Positions 7,811 through 16,411 of a DNA stretch of 32,990 nucleotides are shown here, piece by piece. Origin of the DNA: Scalindua sp964437425 (lineage in GTDB: Bacteria > Planctomycetota > Brocadiia > Brocadiales > Scalinduaceae). Each line of letters opens with the position of its first letter. Positions within the stretch are counted from its first letter, which is position 1. Below the pieces are notes generated by a model. That model ran no database searches and was not told the origin of the DNA. It saw nothing but the letters and a program-made list of their open reading frames with translations. Position numbers and translations under genes: made by a program. The DNA lies in NCBI GenBank assembly GCA_964437425.1, contig CAYTGO010000033.1, forward strand, positions 1 through 32,990. The letters are read 5' to 3'.

Positions 7811-9682
7811 ATGAAAGACAAAGGGTATGACTATAAATTAGCTTCTTTCTATTTCTTCCTCCCGCTTAGTATCTGTATTTATTTTTCCTTTGCTATTCCA
7901 TCCATTGGAGACCCTATAACTCCGGATGAGGTGTGGTGGTACAGTAAACCGGTATTTATTGAGAGAGGTGAATTTTCTGGAGACTTTGCTAAATATTTAT
8001 GGTCGCCACCGTTGTATGGCTATTTATTGACTTTATCATTCTGGTTGTTCGATACTAATGAGGTTTCGGCACGCCTTATCGGTGTCTTGTTTAACATATC
8101 TACAATAGTAATTACCTTCCTTTTGGCCAAAGAAATATCCCTGGTTACCAATACTGTGAGAGTAGCATCAGAAGCTTCAGGGGGAAAAGATAAAGACGGC
8201 AATCAAAAGGGATCGTCTATTTTTAAGGTGCAGACTGATGGTAATTTGAGAGAAGGATTTAACGGTAATGATACATCTGCCCCTAAAGCATACAGGCAAG
8301 AGTTTTCTGGCGTCAGACCATATTTTGCAGCAGCACTGGCAGTTTTTATTTATGCCTGTAACCCTATGGTGATTCAGGGCTCTTTAATAGTTGATATTGA
8401 TAATACAATACTAACTACCTTCATGATGTTAATTATATATTGTTTTATAAAAGTACGGGATTGCCTGAATGCCAAGAACATTGTACTCTTGTGTTTAATT
8501 TATTCTCTTGCATTATGGTCTAAGCTTACCCTGCCCCCTTTAATCATATTCAGTATATTATTGTTTTTCCTTTTCAATAAAGACCTCAAACCCAATTTAT
8601 ATAAAATAATAATTATATTCTTTGCTGGTAGTACAATGTTTTTATGTTCATGGTGGGTTGTGAGTTACTTAGACGATCTTCCGTTTTTACATCCTCTTGT
8701 CTACTTTCTGAAAAGCTTTACTGGTCAGATGCACGAATCAATGAAGTATAATAAAATTCATTTTGTGAGAAGGGTTTTTAGATTAGGGCTATGGATTTCT
8801 CCGATTATAATTGTTTTTATCTTTTTGCTATGTATAGAAAGGGTAAAAGATTTTCTTAAGAATAGATATTTAGAGATATTTGATTTATTACTCATCTATT
8901 CAGTTTTTATATTTATAGGATACATTGTTGTAGGCGGTATTTTATTCGGATTTCCAAAATATCATTATCCAATGATGCCTGTATTATCGGTTGTGATTTC
9001 AGTATACATAATCAACAGTATTTCGTCTTTTTCAAAAAAAAACTTTTATCTTCTTATCGTAATAGTATTAATTGGTATAATCTATAATATTGTTTTTGTG
9101 GGTGATATCTTATATGAATTCAGTTTTGTCTTACGGAAAATTGTAGTAGAAAACCCATTAGAAAGCAGTAAAGTGCTTCAAGGTATTGTCTATCGATTGC
9201 TATACTTGGTTTTATTTTTTGTTGTTGTATTATTTTTTCTAAAAAAGTATACAGATTGGAATAATCTTAAGACTACTTTTATTATTTCATTGGCTATAAC
9301 CTTAATCTCCTCAAGTATGGCATTGGATATAATTCAGGTAAAGTCTCCTTATTTAACCAGATATTGTTATGGAGAGGCCGGTACTTGGGAATTAATAGAA
9401 TATCTTAAAAAGAACAAAGGAGAAGATGGTGTTACATTAGCGACTCGTGATATTTCATATTATATGAACGAACCACTCTTACCAGATGCTGTCTGGTATA
9501 AACCTGAAATATTCTTGAAAAAAATTGAAGATCATAAGGTTGTAAATGTTGTCTATAGTATTGCTCACAATGATATTCGCCAATTTACGAAAACTTTGTA
9601 TAACCCAAAAGTACAAGAAGAGTTGCAAACACACTTTATAGAGAAAGAGATTGGAACTTATAGCGTGTGGACAAGAAAGTAA
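7811..9682 (+). CDS. GT39/ArnT-like membrane glycosyltransferase
   Basis: 623 residues from ATG 7811, chosen over GTG 7787 because AAGGAG (7799-7804) lies just upstream. This is an integral-membrane GT-C protein of the PMT/ArnT group, which transfers a sugar from a polyprenyl-phosphate donor on the periplasmic side. Visible features are an early TM helix (about 11-30), the first-loop acidic pair PDE (38-40), KYLWSPPLYGYLL (61-73), ARLIGVLFN, a second acidic loop VDIDNTILTTF (194-204), and many later TM segments. The C-terminal soluble part (about 520-623) is hydrophilic. Oddly, residues about 112-170 form a hydrophilic loop rich in Gly, Ser, Lys and Asp between two TM helices, where the family normally has a very short turn. 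Part of the surface-glycan region; acceptor unknown. Confidence 0.8.
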   Translation: MKDKGYDYKLASFYFFLPLSICIYFSFAIPSIGDPITPDEVWWYSKPVFIERGEFSGDFAKYLWSPPLYGYLLTLSFWLFDTNEVSARLIGVLFNISTIVITFLLAKEISLVTNTVRVASEASGGKDKDGNQKGSSIFKVQTDGNLREGFNGNDTSAPKAYRQEFSGVRPYFAAALAVFIYACNPMVIQGSLIVDIDNTILTTFMMLIIYCFIKVRDCLNAKNIVLLCLIYSLALWSKLTLPPLIIFSILLFFLFNKDLKPNLYKIIIIFFAGSTMFLCSWWVVSYLDDLPFLHPLVYFLKSFTGQMHESMKYNKIHFVRRVFRLGLWISPIIIVFIFLLCIERVKDFLKNRYLEIFDLLLIYSVFIFIGYIVVGGILFGFPKYHYPMMPVLSVVISVYIINSISSFSKKNFYLLIVIVLIGIIYNIVFVGDILYEFSFVLRKIVVENPLESSKVLQGIVYRLLYLVLFFVVVLFFLKKYTDWNNLKTTFIISLAITLISSSMALDIIQVKSPYLTRYCYGEAGTWELIEYLKKNKGEDGVTLATRDISYYMNEPLLPDAVWYKPEIFLKKIEDHKVVNVVYSIAHNDIRQFTKTLYNPKVQEELQTHFIEKEIGTYSVWTRK

Positions 9683-9756
9683 TTGGTTTCTTCAATTTTT
9701 CGTTATCCGTCTCTATAAATAGATAATTATATATAATCAAATTAGGAAATAATTGT

Positions 9757-10659
9757 ATGACAGAAGAAACAAATGAAAATTACAAATCCGGGTTTGTGAC
9801 GATATGGGGACGGCCTAATGTGGGCAAGTCGACACTTCTTAACAGGCTTGTTGGTGAAAAGGTTGCTATTGTTACGCCGAGGCCGCAAACTACAAGGAAT
9901 AGGATTTCTGGGATTTGCGAGACGGAAGAGGGGCAGCTTGTGTTTCTTGATACTCCGGGAATATTGAAGCCAAAACAGAAACTGGATGAATATCTGGTTA
10001 AGTCAGCTCGCTCCTGCCTGAGAGACGCTGATGTTGTCTTGTTTGTTGTAGATGGTACCACTCCTCCTCACAGCGATGATAAACGTGCCGCAAAACTGAT
10101 ACGTAATGTTAATAAGGATATCCTGCTGGTAATCAATAAATTAGATGCTGCAGATATACCCAATCTCGATGCAATTATTGCGGAGTATAAAAAGCTTGGA
10201 GATTTCGTAGGTGGCGTTGCTGTTTCTGCCATAACACAAATTAATATTCCAATATTGATCAAAAAGATATTTGAGCTGATGCCGGAGAACCCTGCGTACT
10301 ATCCGGAAGGCACCGTAACCGACCAGCAGGATAAGCTGGCAATTGCTGAACTTATCCGTGAACAGGTACTGTTGTCTGTAAGGCAGGAGATACCGCATGG
10401 TGTGGCTGTGGTGGTAAAGGAGTTTGTGTCAAGAAGCGACGAGCTTGATTACGTATCTGCAAATATATATGTGGAGAAGCAACGCCATAAACTGATTGTT
10501 GTTGGTGGGAACGGGCAAATGCTGAAAGAGATAGGAAGGAAGTCGCGGGAAGGTATACAGGATCTTTTAGATAAAAAGGTCTATCTGGATCTCTGGGTCA
10601 AAGTCAGCGAAAACTGGCGTAAAGATGAAGCTGCTTTAAGTCGCTTTGGATATAAGTAA
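9757..10659 (+). CDS. era: GTPase Era
   Basis: A 300-residue protein of normal Era length. Era is the GTPase that binds 16S rRNA near its 3' end and helps mature the 30S subunit. The G domain shows G1 GRPNVGKS, the switch region RPQTTRNR, G3 DTPG, G4 NKLD and G5 SAI. The C-terminal KH domain carries EKQRHKLIVVGGNGQMLKEIGRKSREGI and ends VYLDLWVKVSENWRKDE, typical of Era. ATG 9757 is the start. A Cys-rich exported protein follows after 12 bases and a DUF442-type protein after a further 54, so the three may be co-transcribed although the functional link is unclear. Confidence 0.96.
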   Translation: MTEETNENYKSGFVTIWGRPNVGKSTLLNRLVGEKVAIVTPRPQTTRNRISGICETEEGQLVFLDTPGILKPKQKLDEYLVKSARSCLRDADVVLFVVDGTTPPHSDDKRAAKLIRNVNKDILLVINKLDAADIPNLDAIIAEYKKLGDFVGGVAVSAITQINIPILIKKIFELMPENPAYYPEGTVTDQQDKLAIAELIREQVLLSVRQEIPHGVAVVVKEFVSRSDELDYVSANIYVEKQRHKLIVVGGNGQMLKEIGRKSREGIQDLLDKKVYLDLWVKVSENWRKDEAALSRFGYK

Positions 10660-10671
10660 AGGAACACTTAA

Positions 10672-11022
10672 ATGGAGAAGAAAAAACCTTGTGTGAGGAT
10701 TGGTGTTTCTGTAATAGTGCTTTGTCTGGTTGTCGGATTATTCTGTATACCCGACTCTTTTGCAAGCCAGCCGTGTTTTAAATGCTCTGGAAGTGGAATA
10801 TGGCATGTAGACAATAAAGTCCCCTGTGATGAGAATAGTTGTAATTATTGCATAAAATGCAATGGTTGCAGTGGCTCAGGGCAGATTTCAGATTCTGCAA
10901 AACGTTGTGAAGCGTGTAATGGATTGGGGCAGGTCCATAAAAACAGTGAAAGTGTCTGTATCGGTGCAGGGTGTGGTGATTGCTCCTCATGCAAATCTTG
11001 TAAAACAAAAGGTCGTAGGTGA
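10672..11022 (+). CDS. Exported cysteine-rich protein with DnaJ-like CxxCxG repeats
   Basis: 116 residues. A basic N-terminus and hydrophobic core (about 10-28) ending near SFAS form a signal peptide. The mature part of roughly 83 residues contains 14 cysteines. These fall into units resembling the DnaJ/HSP40 zinc-finger (CxxCxGxG): CFKCSGSG, then CNYCIKCNGCSGSG, CEACNGLG, and a final CGDCSSCKSC. Such knuckles bind zinc in DnaJ, but no J domain is present and the protein appears to be secreted, where cysteines could also form disulfides or hold other metals. It begins 12 bases after era, behind AAAGGAA. No named family assigned; the role could be metal or thiol chemistry in the periplasm. Confidence 0.75.
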   Translation: MEKKKPCVRIGVSVIVLCLVVGLFCIPDSFASQPCFKCSGSGIWHVDNKVPCDENSCNYCIKCNGCSGSGQISDSAKRCEACNGLGQVHKNSESVCIGAGCGDCSSCKSCKTKGRR

Positions 11023-11076
11023 GTTAAAGTTGTGGTAAGAAATATGATAACCGTATAATAAAGTGAGGAGTTGAAA

Positions 11077-11640
11077 ATGAATTGTTGCATCAAGATTGTA
11101 TCTGCTGCATGTTTGACCTTATTCATTGTATCTAATGCATTTGCAGATAATATAAACATAACTATGTATCAAAGATCGTTTATAAGGCAGGTTAGTTCGC
11201 CGCTTATAAGACTTCCAAATTTCCAGGTGCCGTTAGATAGTGTTCTGACGGGTGGTCAGCCGACTTTTGACCAGATAAAACAGGCTGCTGAAACAGGATT
11301 TAAGGCTGTCGTTAATCTTAGAACTGACAAAGAATTACCTGACCCTGCTCAGGAGTTAACCTGGGTAGAAGGCGCTGGAATGAAATATTTTCATATTCCT
11401 ATCTCCGTTCCGGAAGGACTTACTCCTCAGAAAACAAAAGTATTTGCAGACGTGCTCTCAAAGCAGGAAAACTATCCATTAATCATTCACTGTAAAAGTG
11501 GTGAACGTGTTGGAGCAATGTTTACGCTTAAGGCGTTTCACATTGATGAAATGGAGATAGAAGAAGCACTCTTAATTGGCGGGAGATCGGGGTTGATTAA
11601 ACTTGCTCCTACAGTCAAAAAAATTTTAGAGAGCTATTAA
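11077..11640 (+). CDS. Exported DUF442/BLH-type phosphatase-like protein
   Basis: 187 residues from ATG 11077 (GAGGAG six bases upstream; TTG 11071 is less likely). A signal peptide covers about residues 1-24 (core CLTLFIVSNAFA). The mature domain resembles the beta-lactamase-hydrolase-like phosphatase family (DUF442): VLTGGQPTFDQIKQAAETGFKAVVNLR, then E-L-P-D, a FHIPISV segment, and the P-loop HCKSGERVGA. The loop has C-x4-R spacing as in DUF442 proteins rather than the C-x5-R of classic tyrosine phosphatases. The catalytic Cys and Arg are present, so phosphatase or sulfurtransferase-like chemistry in the periplasm is plausible. It follows the Cys-rich protein after 54 bases and ends convergent with the ClC gene. 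Confidence 0.78.
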   Translation: MNCCIKIVSAACLTLFIVSNAFADNINITMYQRSFIRQVSSPLIRLPNFQVPLDSVLTGGQPTFDQIKQAAETGFKAVVNLRTDKELPDPAQELTWVEGAGMKYFHIPISVPEGLTPQKTKVFADVLSKQENYPLIIHCKSGERVGAMFTLKAFHIDEMEIEEALLIGGRSGLIKLAPTVKKILESY

Positions 11641-11683
11641 TCTTGCATTCCTGATATGGATTATGAAACGCCAGGTTATTTTT

Positions 11684-12955
11684 TTAGCTATCGTTTTGAG
11701 CGTCATAGAGGTATGAGCTTCTTGCTATCTGGAAGGAGATTATTGAAGATAGTGTGGCCGGAACTGCATAGTCTGCTCCAAAAACTTCTGTACCAATTAT
11801 TGCAGCAGCAATGGGAGCATTCAGACTTCCTGATAAGACACCACTCATTCCGGCAACTAATAATGCGTAATAAACTCCACTATTGGCCTGAATACCAAAA
11901 AATTGTGCCATAGCAGCACCAAGAAAGAGGCCCATAATAACAGAGGGGCCAATAAATCCACCACTAAGCCCTGACCCAACTGTTATAGAGTTAGTTAATC
12001 CTTTCATGACGGCGAGAAGAATAAAAACAACAAATAAAATTCTTCCTTCAAAGATTTCGGCAAAAGGCCAATCACCGTTTCCAGAAGTCAAGTCTCCAAT
12101 ATAAGAGAAGCTGACACTCAAAAGATCTTGATGTACCAGAAAAGCGATACCACTAACTATGATTGCGCCGATCAACATATTTATTGTGCTGAGATAATCC
12201 CTCTCCATGAATTTGCGCATCCAACCATAAAACTTTACATAAAGAATTGAAAAGCCCCCGGCGATAAAACCCAGGGCTATAATCCATAATATATTTTTCG
12301 AAAGAACAAAATCATCTTTAACAATAGAAATATTAAAAGGAAAAATGTCAGGTAAATTTAAGTGTCGTATTAAAGTAACACATAAACATGAAGTTATAAT
12401 AGAGGGAAAGAGGTCCAGATAACGCATATTTGCCCTCTTTAATATTTCTACAGCTAGAAAACCTGCTCCGATAGGGGACTGAAACGCAGCAGCACAGACG
12501 GCAGATGCTCCGCAAATAGTAATAATTCTACGATCTTCTTCGGTAAACCCAATCTTCATGAAAAGGTTCCCAAGGCTTGCCATTATTCCGGAATTAACTC
12601 GAACCATTGGGCCGATAATTCCACCACTACCACCGAATCCCAGAGTAAATAAAGTTGCAAAAAATTTACATACAGTGGCTTTAAGTGACAGGTTTCCATT
12701 CTCTGTGTTTACTGCCCGCATATAAGCCGGCATTCCCTCACCCGCCGAACCAGGACTTGTTCGATAGATAATCAAACCACATACGAGAGTTCCAAATACT
12801 GGCCACAGGTATAATGAAATACCTGAATAATGTATTAATTCGAGGGTTTTTAGCAATAAATACTTGAAGGAATAGATGGTTCCTATCCCAAGAGTGGAAG
12901 CACTAGCCGCAAAAACGGTCCATTTTAATAGATATGTGATGGATAACCGAAACAC
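11684..12955 (-). CDS. ClC-family chloride channel/transporter, external gating Glu replaced
   Basis: 423 residues with about ten or more hydrophobic segments, an inner-membrane ClC protein that passes chloride or other anions. The first anion-site motif, GSGIP in the family, reads GEGMP (72-76). The second, normally GREGP, reads GIIGP (112-116), in the context GFGGSGGIIGPMVRV, so the external gating Glu is Ile114. The third is GGFIGPSV, and NAPIAAAIIGTEVFG lies near the C-terminus. In studied ClC proteins loss of that Glu uncouples proton exchange, so a passive channel is possible. No cytoplasmic CBS domains follow. Start is GTG 12955 with AAGGA seven bases upstream. It lies 88 bases downstream of clpC on the same strand. 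Confidence 0.88.
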   Translation of the reverse strand: MFRLSITYLLKWTVFAASASTLGIGTIYSFKYLLLKTLELIHYSGISLYLWPVFGTLVCGLIIYRTSPGSAGEGMPAYMRAVNTENGNLSLKATVCKFFATLFTLGFGGSGGIIGPMVRVNSGIMASLGNLFMKIGFTEEDRRIITICGASAVCAAAFQSPIGAGFLAVEILKRANMRYLDLFPSIITSCLCVTLIRHLNLPDIFPFNISIVKDDFVLSKNILWIIALGFIAGGFSILYVKFYGWMRKFMERDYLSTINMLIGAIIVSGIAFLVHQDLLSVSFSYIGDLTSGNGDWPFAEIFEGRILFVVFILLAVMKGLTNSITVGSGLSGGFIGPSVIMGLFLGAAMAQFFGIQANSGVYYALLVAGMSGVLSGSLNAPIAAAIIGTEVFGADYAVPATLSSIISFQIARSSYLYDAQNDS

Positions 12956-13043
12956 AAGGTTTTCCTTTATGAAATTATTAAGGCATTCTCTGAACAGATG
13001 GCTACAGCAGCCGATAGTTATTCTAAATGTTTTCTCGTGTTAT

Positions 13044-15500
13044 TTATACAGAGACCTTTTCAAAGCCAATTTCATCATCTTTAATTATTGCTTTGATTTT
13101 ATCGCCAGCTTGAAATTGTTGGTTAACAATACATAAGGATAATTTGTTTTCAATTTCACGTTCAATAGCTCTTTTAAGCGGACGGGCGCCATACTGCGGT
13201 TCATACCCATCTTTTACCAGTTTCTCCTTAATCCCGGTATCTATTTCTAGATATATTTCCTCTTCCTCCAGTCTCTTTATAAGTCTATTCAGAAGAATGT
13301 CCAATATGTGTGACATATGCTCTTTTGTTAGAGAGTGAAAGACTATCATGTCATCTAATCTATTCAGAAATTCCGGTTTAAAATATTTTTTGACTTCTGA
13401 CAGAATCATATCCTTAGCTTCATCATGGCTGATAATACCCGTGCCGGACTTGAAACCTATCTCATGTTTGTCTGCAAGTTTCTCGCTTCCTATATTAGAA
13501 GTCCCTATGATAATGGTATTTCGGAAGCTTATGACGTGTCCTTGTGCATCGGTTAACCTCCCTTCATCAAGCACCTGGAGGAGCATATTAAAAACATCGG
13601 GATGGGCCTTTTCCACCTCGTCAAGCAGTACTACCGCATATGGTACTCTTTTTATCCGTTCTGTAAGTTGTCCTCCTTCTCCGTAACCCACATAGCCGGG
13701 AGGTGCTCCAATAAGTTTTGCTACTTCATGACGTTCCATATACTCTGACATGTCCAGCCTGACGATACGGGTTTCATCATCAAATAGAAATTCTGCCAGG
13801 GTCTTTGCCAATTCCGTCTTCCCGACTCCTGTAGGGCCAAGAAACAGGAAGGCGCCTATCGGTCTTGATGCTTCCCTCAACCCAGCTCTGTTCCTTCTGA
13901 TCGCATCAGCAATTGCCTTTACGGCGGCTTGTTGAGCCACTATACGTTCATGTATTTTCCCTTCCATGTTTGCCAGCTTATCCGCCTCGCTTTTCAGCAT
14001 TCTTGATGCCGGAATGCCTGTCCAACTCGATACAACACCCGCTATATCTTCAGAAGTTACGGAGGAGTCTTTTCCTTTCAGCTCCTTCTTCCACTTCTTC
14101 TTCTCGGTGACAAGATGTTCTTCTATAACCTGTAATTCTGCATGGTGTTTCGTTGCCTCCTCAAAATCCTGTCTTTCGAAAGCCTCCTTCTTAAGTGCCG
14201 TTTGTGCTCTCTTTTCGTTCTCCAGCTTTTTAAGATCAGGTGGCGTATAGTGCATTTCAAGATGTTTTTTTGAACCCGCTTCATCCAGAAGGTCTATCGC
14301 CTTATCAGGCTGTGCTCTGTCTATGATGTAACGTTCGGAAAGACGTGCGGCAGCATCCAATGATTCCGGAGTGTAATCAATATTATGGTGTTTTTCGTAA
14401 TATGGTTTGAGTCCTTCAAGGATTTTTTTGGTTTCATCGATTCCAGGTGCATTAACTTGAACCGTCTGAAATCTTCGTGCAAGTGCTCGATCTGATTCTA
14501 TGTGCTTGCGATAGTCATCATACGTAGTTGCGCCAATCAACTGTAGCTGGCCTCTCGCAAGGGCAGGCTTCAGGATATCTGGTGCTCCCATGCCACCGCT
14601 GGCGCCGCCACCTACACCGACCACAGTATGTAATTCATCTATAAAGAGTATAATACGACCACCGGCATCTATTATCGTGTCTCTGATTGATTTCAGTCGG
14701 CCCTCAAATTCACCTCTGACACTGGCTCCTGCAATAAGGGCTGCCATATCAAGTGAAAGTATTTTTTTTGACAGCAGCGATTGTGGTACCTCTGCAGCGA
14801 CAATTTGTTGAGCAAGGCCCTCTACAATAACGGTTTTACCCACTCCTGCTTCACCTATTAAAACGGGGTTGTTTTTCTTGCGTCTCGACAGGATCTGAAT
14901 TATTCTCTCTATCTCTTTTTCTCTTCCTATGACAGGATCCAGTTCTCCCTGCCTTGCAAGCTCTAACAGATCCAGCGTATATTCTTTTAATACATCGACT
15001 TTGCTTTCATCATCCTGGTTTACAATCTTTCTTCCACCTCTGATCTCTTTAATAGCCGTTCTAACCTTTTCCTGATCAAGGCCGGCGTTCTTTAGAATTT
15101 CAGCAGTTTTTCCTGATTGTGGATTGAAGAGGGCAAGGAATAGCGTTTCGGTGCTGATAAGCTTGTCATCCATTAATTTAGATTCCTGCAATGCAAACTC
15201 AAATACTTTATCAACCTCACCGGATATTACTAATTGGATATTACCTGTTTTTGCAATATTAGCTGTTTGATTATCTAAAGACGCAAAAATATCGTCCGTA
15301 AGGCGTTTTTTTAATCCTTCTGTATCCAGTTTAAGTTGTTCCATAATTGTTAGGATAGAAGAATCATTCTGGACCAGTAACCCTAAAAGCACAAATTCTG
15401 GTGTAAATACGGTATGCCCCATATTTACCAGTTCCATAGTCCCAATGTTTATAGCCTCTAATACCTTCTTTGTGCAATACCTTATATATTTTTGCAGCAT
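13044..15500 (-). CDS. clpC: AAA+ unfoldase ClpC
   Basis: 818 residues, the length of ClpC. This Hsp100 hexamer unfolds proteins for ClpP. The order is: Clp N-domain repeats (about 1-140); AAA-1 with Walker A GEAGVGKT and Walker B ILFIDELH; a short middle region containing a UVR-like segment, EAFERQDFEEATKHHAEL, that marks ClpC rather than ClpB; and AAA-2 with GPTGVGKT, VVLLDEVEKAHPD and GYVGYGEGGQLTE. An IGF tripeptide in KHEIGFKSG sits where ClpC/ClpA carry the ClpP-docking loop, supporting a protease partner. The C-terminal YGARPLKRAIE motif is intact. ATG 15500 is preceded by a strong GGAGG seven bases away. clpP is not in the window. No CIRCE element was seen upstream. Confidence 0.93.
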   Translation of the reverse strand: MLQKYIRYCTKKVLEAINIGTMELVNMGHTVFTPEFVLLGLLVQNDSSILTIMEQLKLDTEGLKKRLTDDIFASLDNQTANIAKTGNIQLVISGEVDKVFEFALQESKLMDDKLISTETLFLALFNPQSGKTAEILKNAGLDQEKVRTAIKEIRGGRKIVNQDDESKVDVLKEYTLDLLELARQGELDPVIGREKEIERIIQILSRRKKNNPVLIGEAGVGKTVIVEGLAQQIVAAEVPQSLLSKKILSLDMAALIAGASVRGEFEGRLKSIRDTIIDAGGRIILFIDELHTVVGVGGGASGGMGAPDILKPALARGQLQLIGATTYDDYRKHIESDRALARRFQTVQVNAPGIDETKKILEGLKPYYEKHHNIDYTPESLDAAARLSERYIIDRAQPDKAIDLLDEAGSKKHLEMHYTPPDLKKLENEKRAQTALKKEAFERQDFEEATKHHAELQVIEEHLVTEKKKWKKELKGKDSSVTSEDIAGVVSSWTGIPASRMLKSEADKLANMEGKIHERIVAQQAAVKAIADAIRRNRAGLREASRPIGAFLFLGPTGVGKTELAKTLAEFLFDDETRIVRLDMSEYMERHEVAKLIGAPPGYVGYGEGGQLTERIKRVPYAVVLLDEVEKAHPDVFNMLLQVLDEGRLTDAQGHVISFRNTIIIGTSNIGSEKLADKHEIGFKSGTGIISHDEAKDMILSEVKKYFKPEFLNRLDDMIVFHSLTKEHMSHILDILLNRLIKRLEEEEIYLEIDTGIKEKLVKDGYEPQYGARPLKRAIEREIENKLSLCIVNQQFQAGDKIKAIIKDDEIGFEKVSV

Positions 15501-15588
15501 TTAATACCTCCTTACCGAGTTGTATTGAATCTGAAGCTTTTTTTATACAAAATGATTGAAAGGAAAGTAAATGAAAAAATAATTAGAG

Positions 15589-16338
15589 TCAGCGCATTGT
15601 CTTGCCGCCGTCGACTGATAAACAATTTCCGGTTACAAAGTCAGATAAGTCAGAGGCGTAGAATAGGACGGCCTTGGCGATATCTATAGGCAGTGCAAGT
15701 CGTTTCAGTGGCGTCTGCTCGGCCATTGTCTTCTGTATACGAGGTGGTGCGTGTGGTGTTCTTTTCGCTAACGTAAACCCTGCGTTTATCAAATTGACAG
15801 TTATTCCGAAACTGCCCAGTTCAACTGCAAGGCTTCTCGTAAATCCTACTAATGCTGATTGGGCTGTTGTGTGACAGGTATACCCTTTTACCGGTTCATT
15901 AACTATATTGTCCATTATATTAATGATTCTTCCCTGTTTTCTCTTCTTCATCTCGTTGATTACCGCCTGACAACAATTGTGTGCACCCTTTATCGTGCCG
16001 TTCATGTTTTCTGTGAATTCATTCCATATCGTATTTTCAAAGGTTCTTCGCCTTATGGTGCCATGTGCATTGTTAACAAGAATATCTATGCCACCAAACT
16101 TCTTGATTGTGTCTTTGACCATTCTATTCACACTTGCTTTTATGGTTACGTCAGCCTGCTTCACCATAGCCCTGCCACCACGTTTTTCAATTATCTTCAA
16201 GACTGATTCTGCATTCTTCTTGTTTTTTAGATAGTTAATTGTAACGGCTACACCTTCAGATGCCAGGAGCTCTGCAATAGCGCTTCCTCTGTCACTGCTC
16301 GCTGCTGTTACTATCGCAACTTTACCTTTTAGTTTCAA
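15589..16338 (-). CDS. SDR-fold protein with degenerate active site
   Basis: 249 residues with a complete short-chain dehydrogenase fold: an opening strand KGKVAIVTAASSDRG, ADVT near 63, IDILVNNAHG at 84-93, GFTRSLAVELGSFGITVNLINAG, and the terminal DFVTGNCLSVDGG. Key residues are altered. The cofactor loop TGxxxGxG reads TAASSDRG, losing two of three glycines. The catalytic Ser position is Asp143, the Tyr is His156 and the Lys is Gln160 (CHTTAQSAL instead of the usual YxxSK). Asn111 of the tetrad remains. Classical NAD(P)H-dependent reduction is therefore unlikely; it may be a binding or scaffold protein, or use other chemistry. Start TTG 16338 with AGAGG five bases upstream. It lies between an MBL hydrolase and clpC, all on the minus strand. 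Confidence 0.85.
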   Translation of the reverse strand: MKLKGKVAIVTAASSDRGSAIAELLASEGVAVTINYLKNKKNAESVLKIIEKRGGRAMVKQADVTIKASVNRMVKDTIKKFGGIDILVNNAHGTIRRRTFENTIWNEFTENMNGTIKGAHNCCQAVINEMKKRKQGRIINIMDNIVNEPVKGYTCHTTAQSALVGFTRSLAVELGSFGITVNLINAGFTLAKRTPHAPPRIQKTMAEQTPLKRLALPIDIAKAVLFYASDLSDFVTGNCLSVDGGKTMR

Positions 16339-16411
16339 AGTAACCTCTCTTTATTAAAAAACAATAGACACGGATTTCACAAATTTACACTAAGTTAACT
16401 TTGACAAGAAT

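Noticed and set aside
10660..11076. DnaJ chaperone gene or fragment
   Set aside because: CxxCxGxG units are DnaJ-like but there is a signal peptide, no J domain and no C-terminal substrate domain; treated as a separate exported protein.
13144..14811. Several plus-strand open frames across clpC
   Set aside because: They lie wholly inside a well-supported minus-strand gene, are Ser/Pro-rich shadows and have no ribosome sites or family features.
15501..15588. CIRCE or heat-shock promoter element before clpC
   Set aside because: No TTAGCACTC/GAGTGCTAA inverted repeat or CTTGAA-type heat-shock promoter found in the gap.
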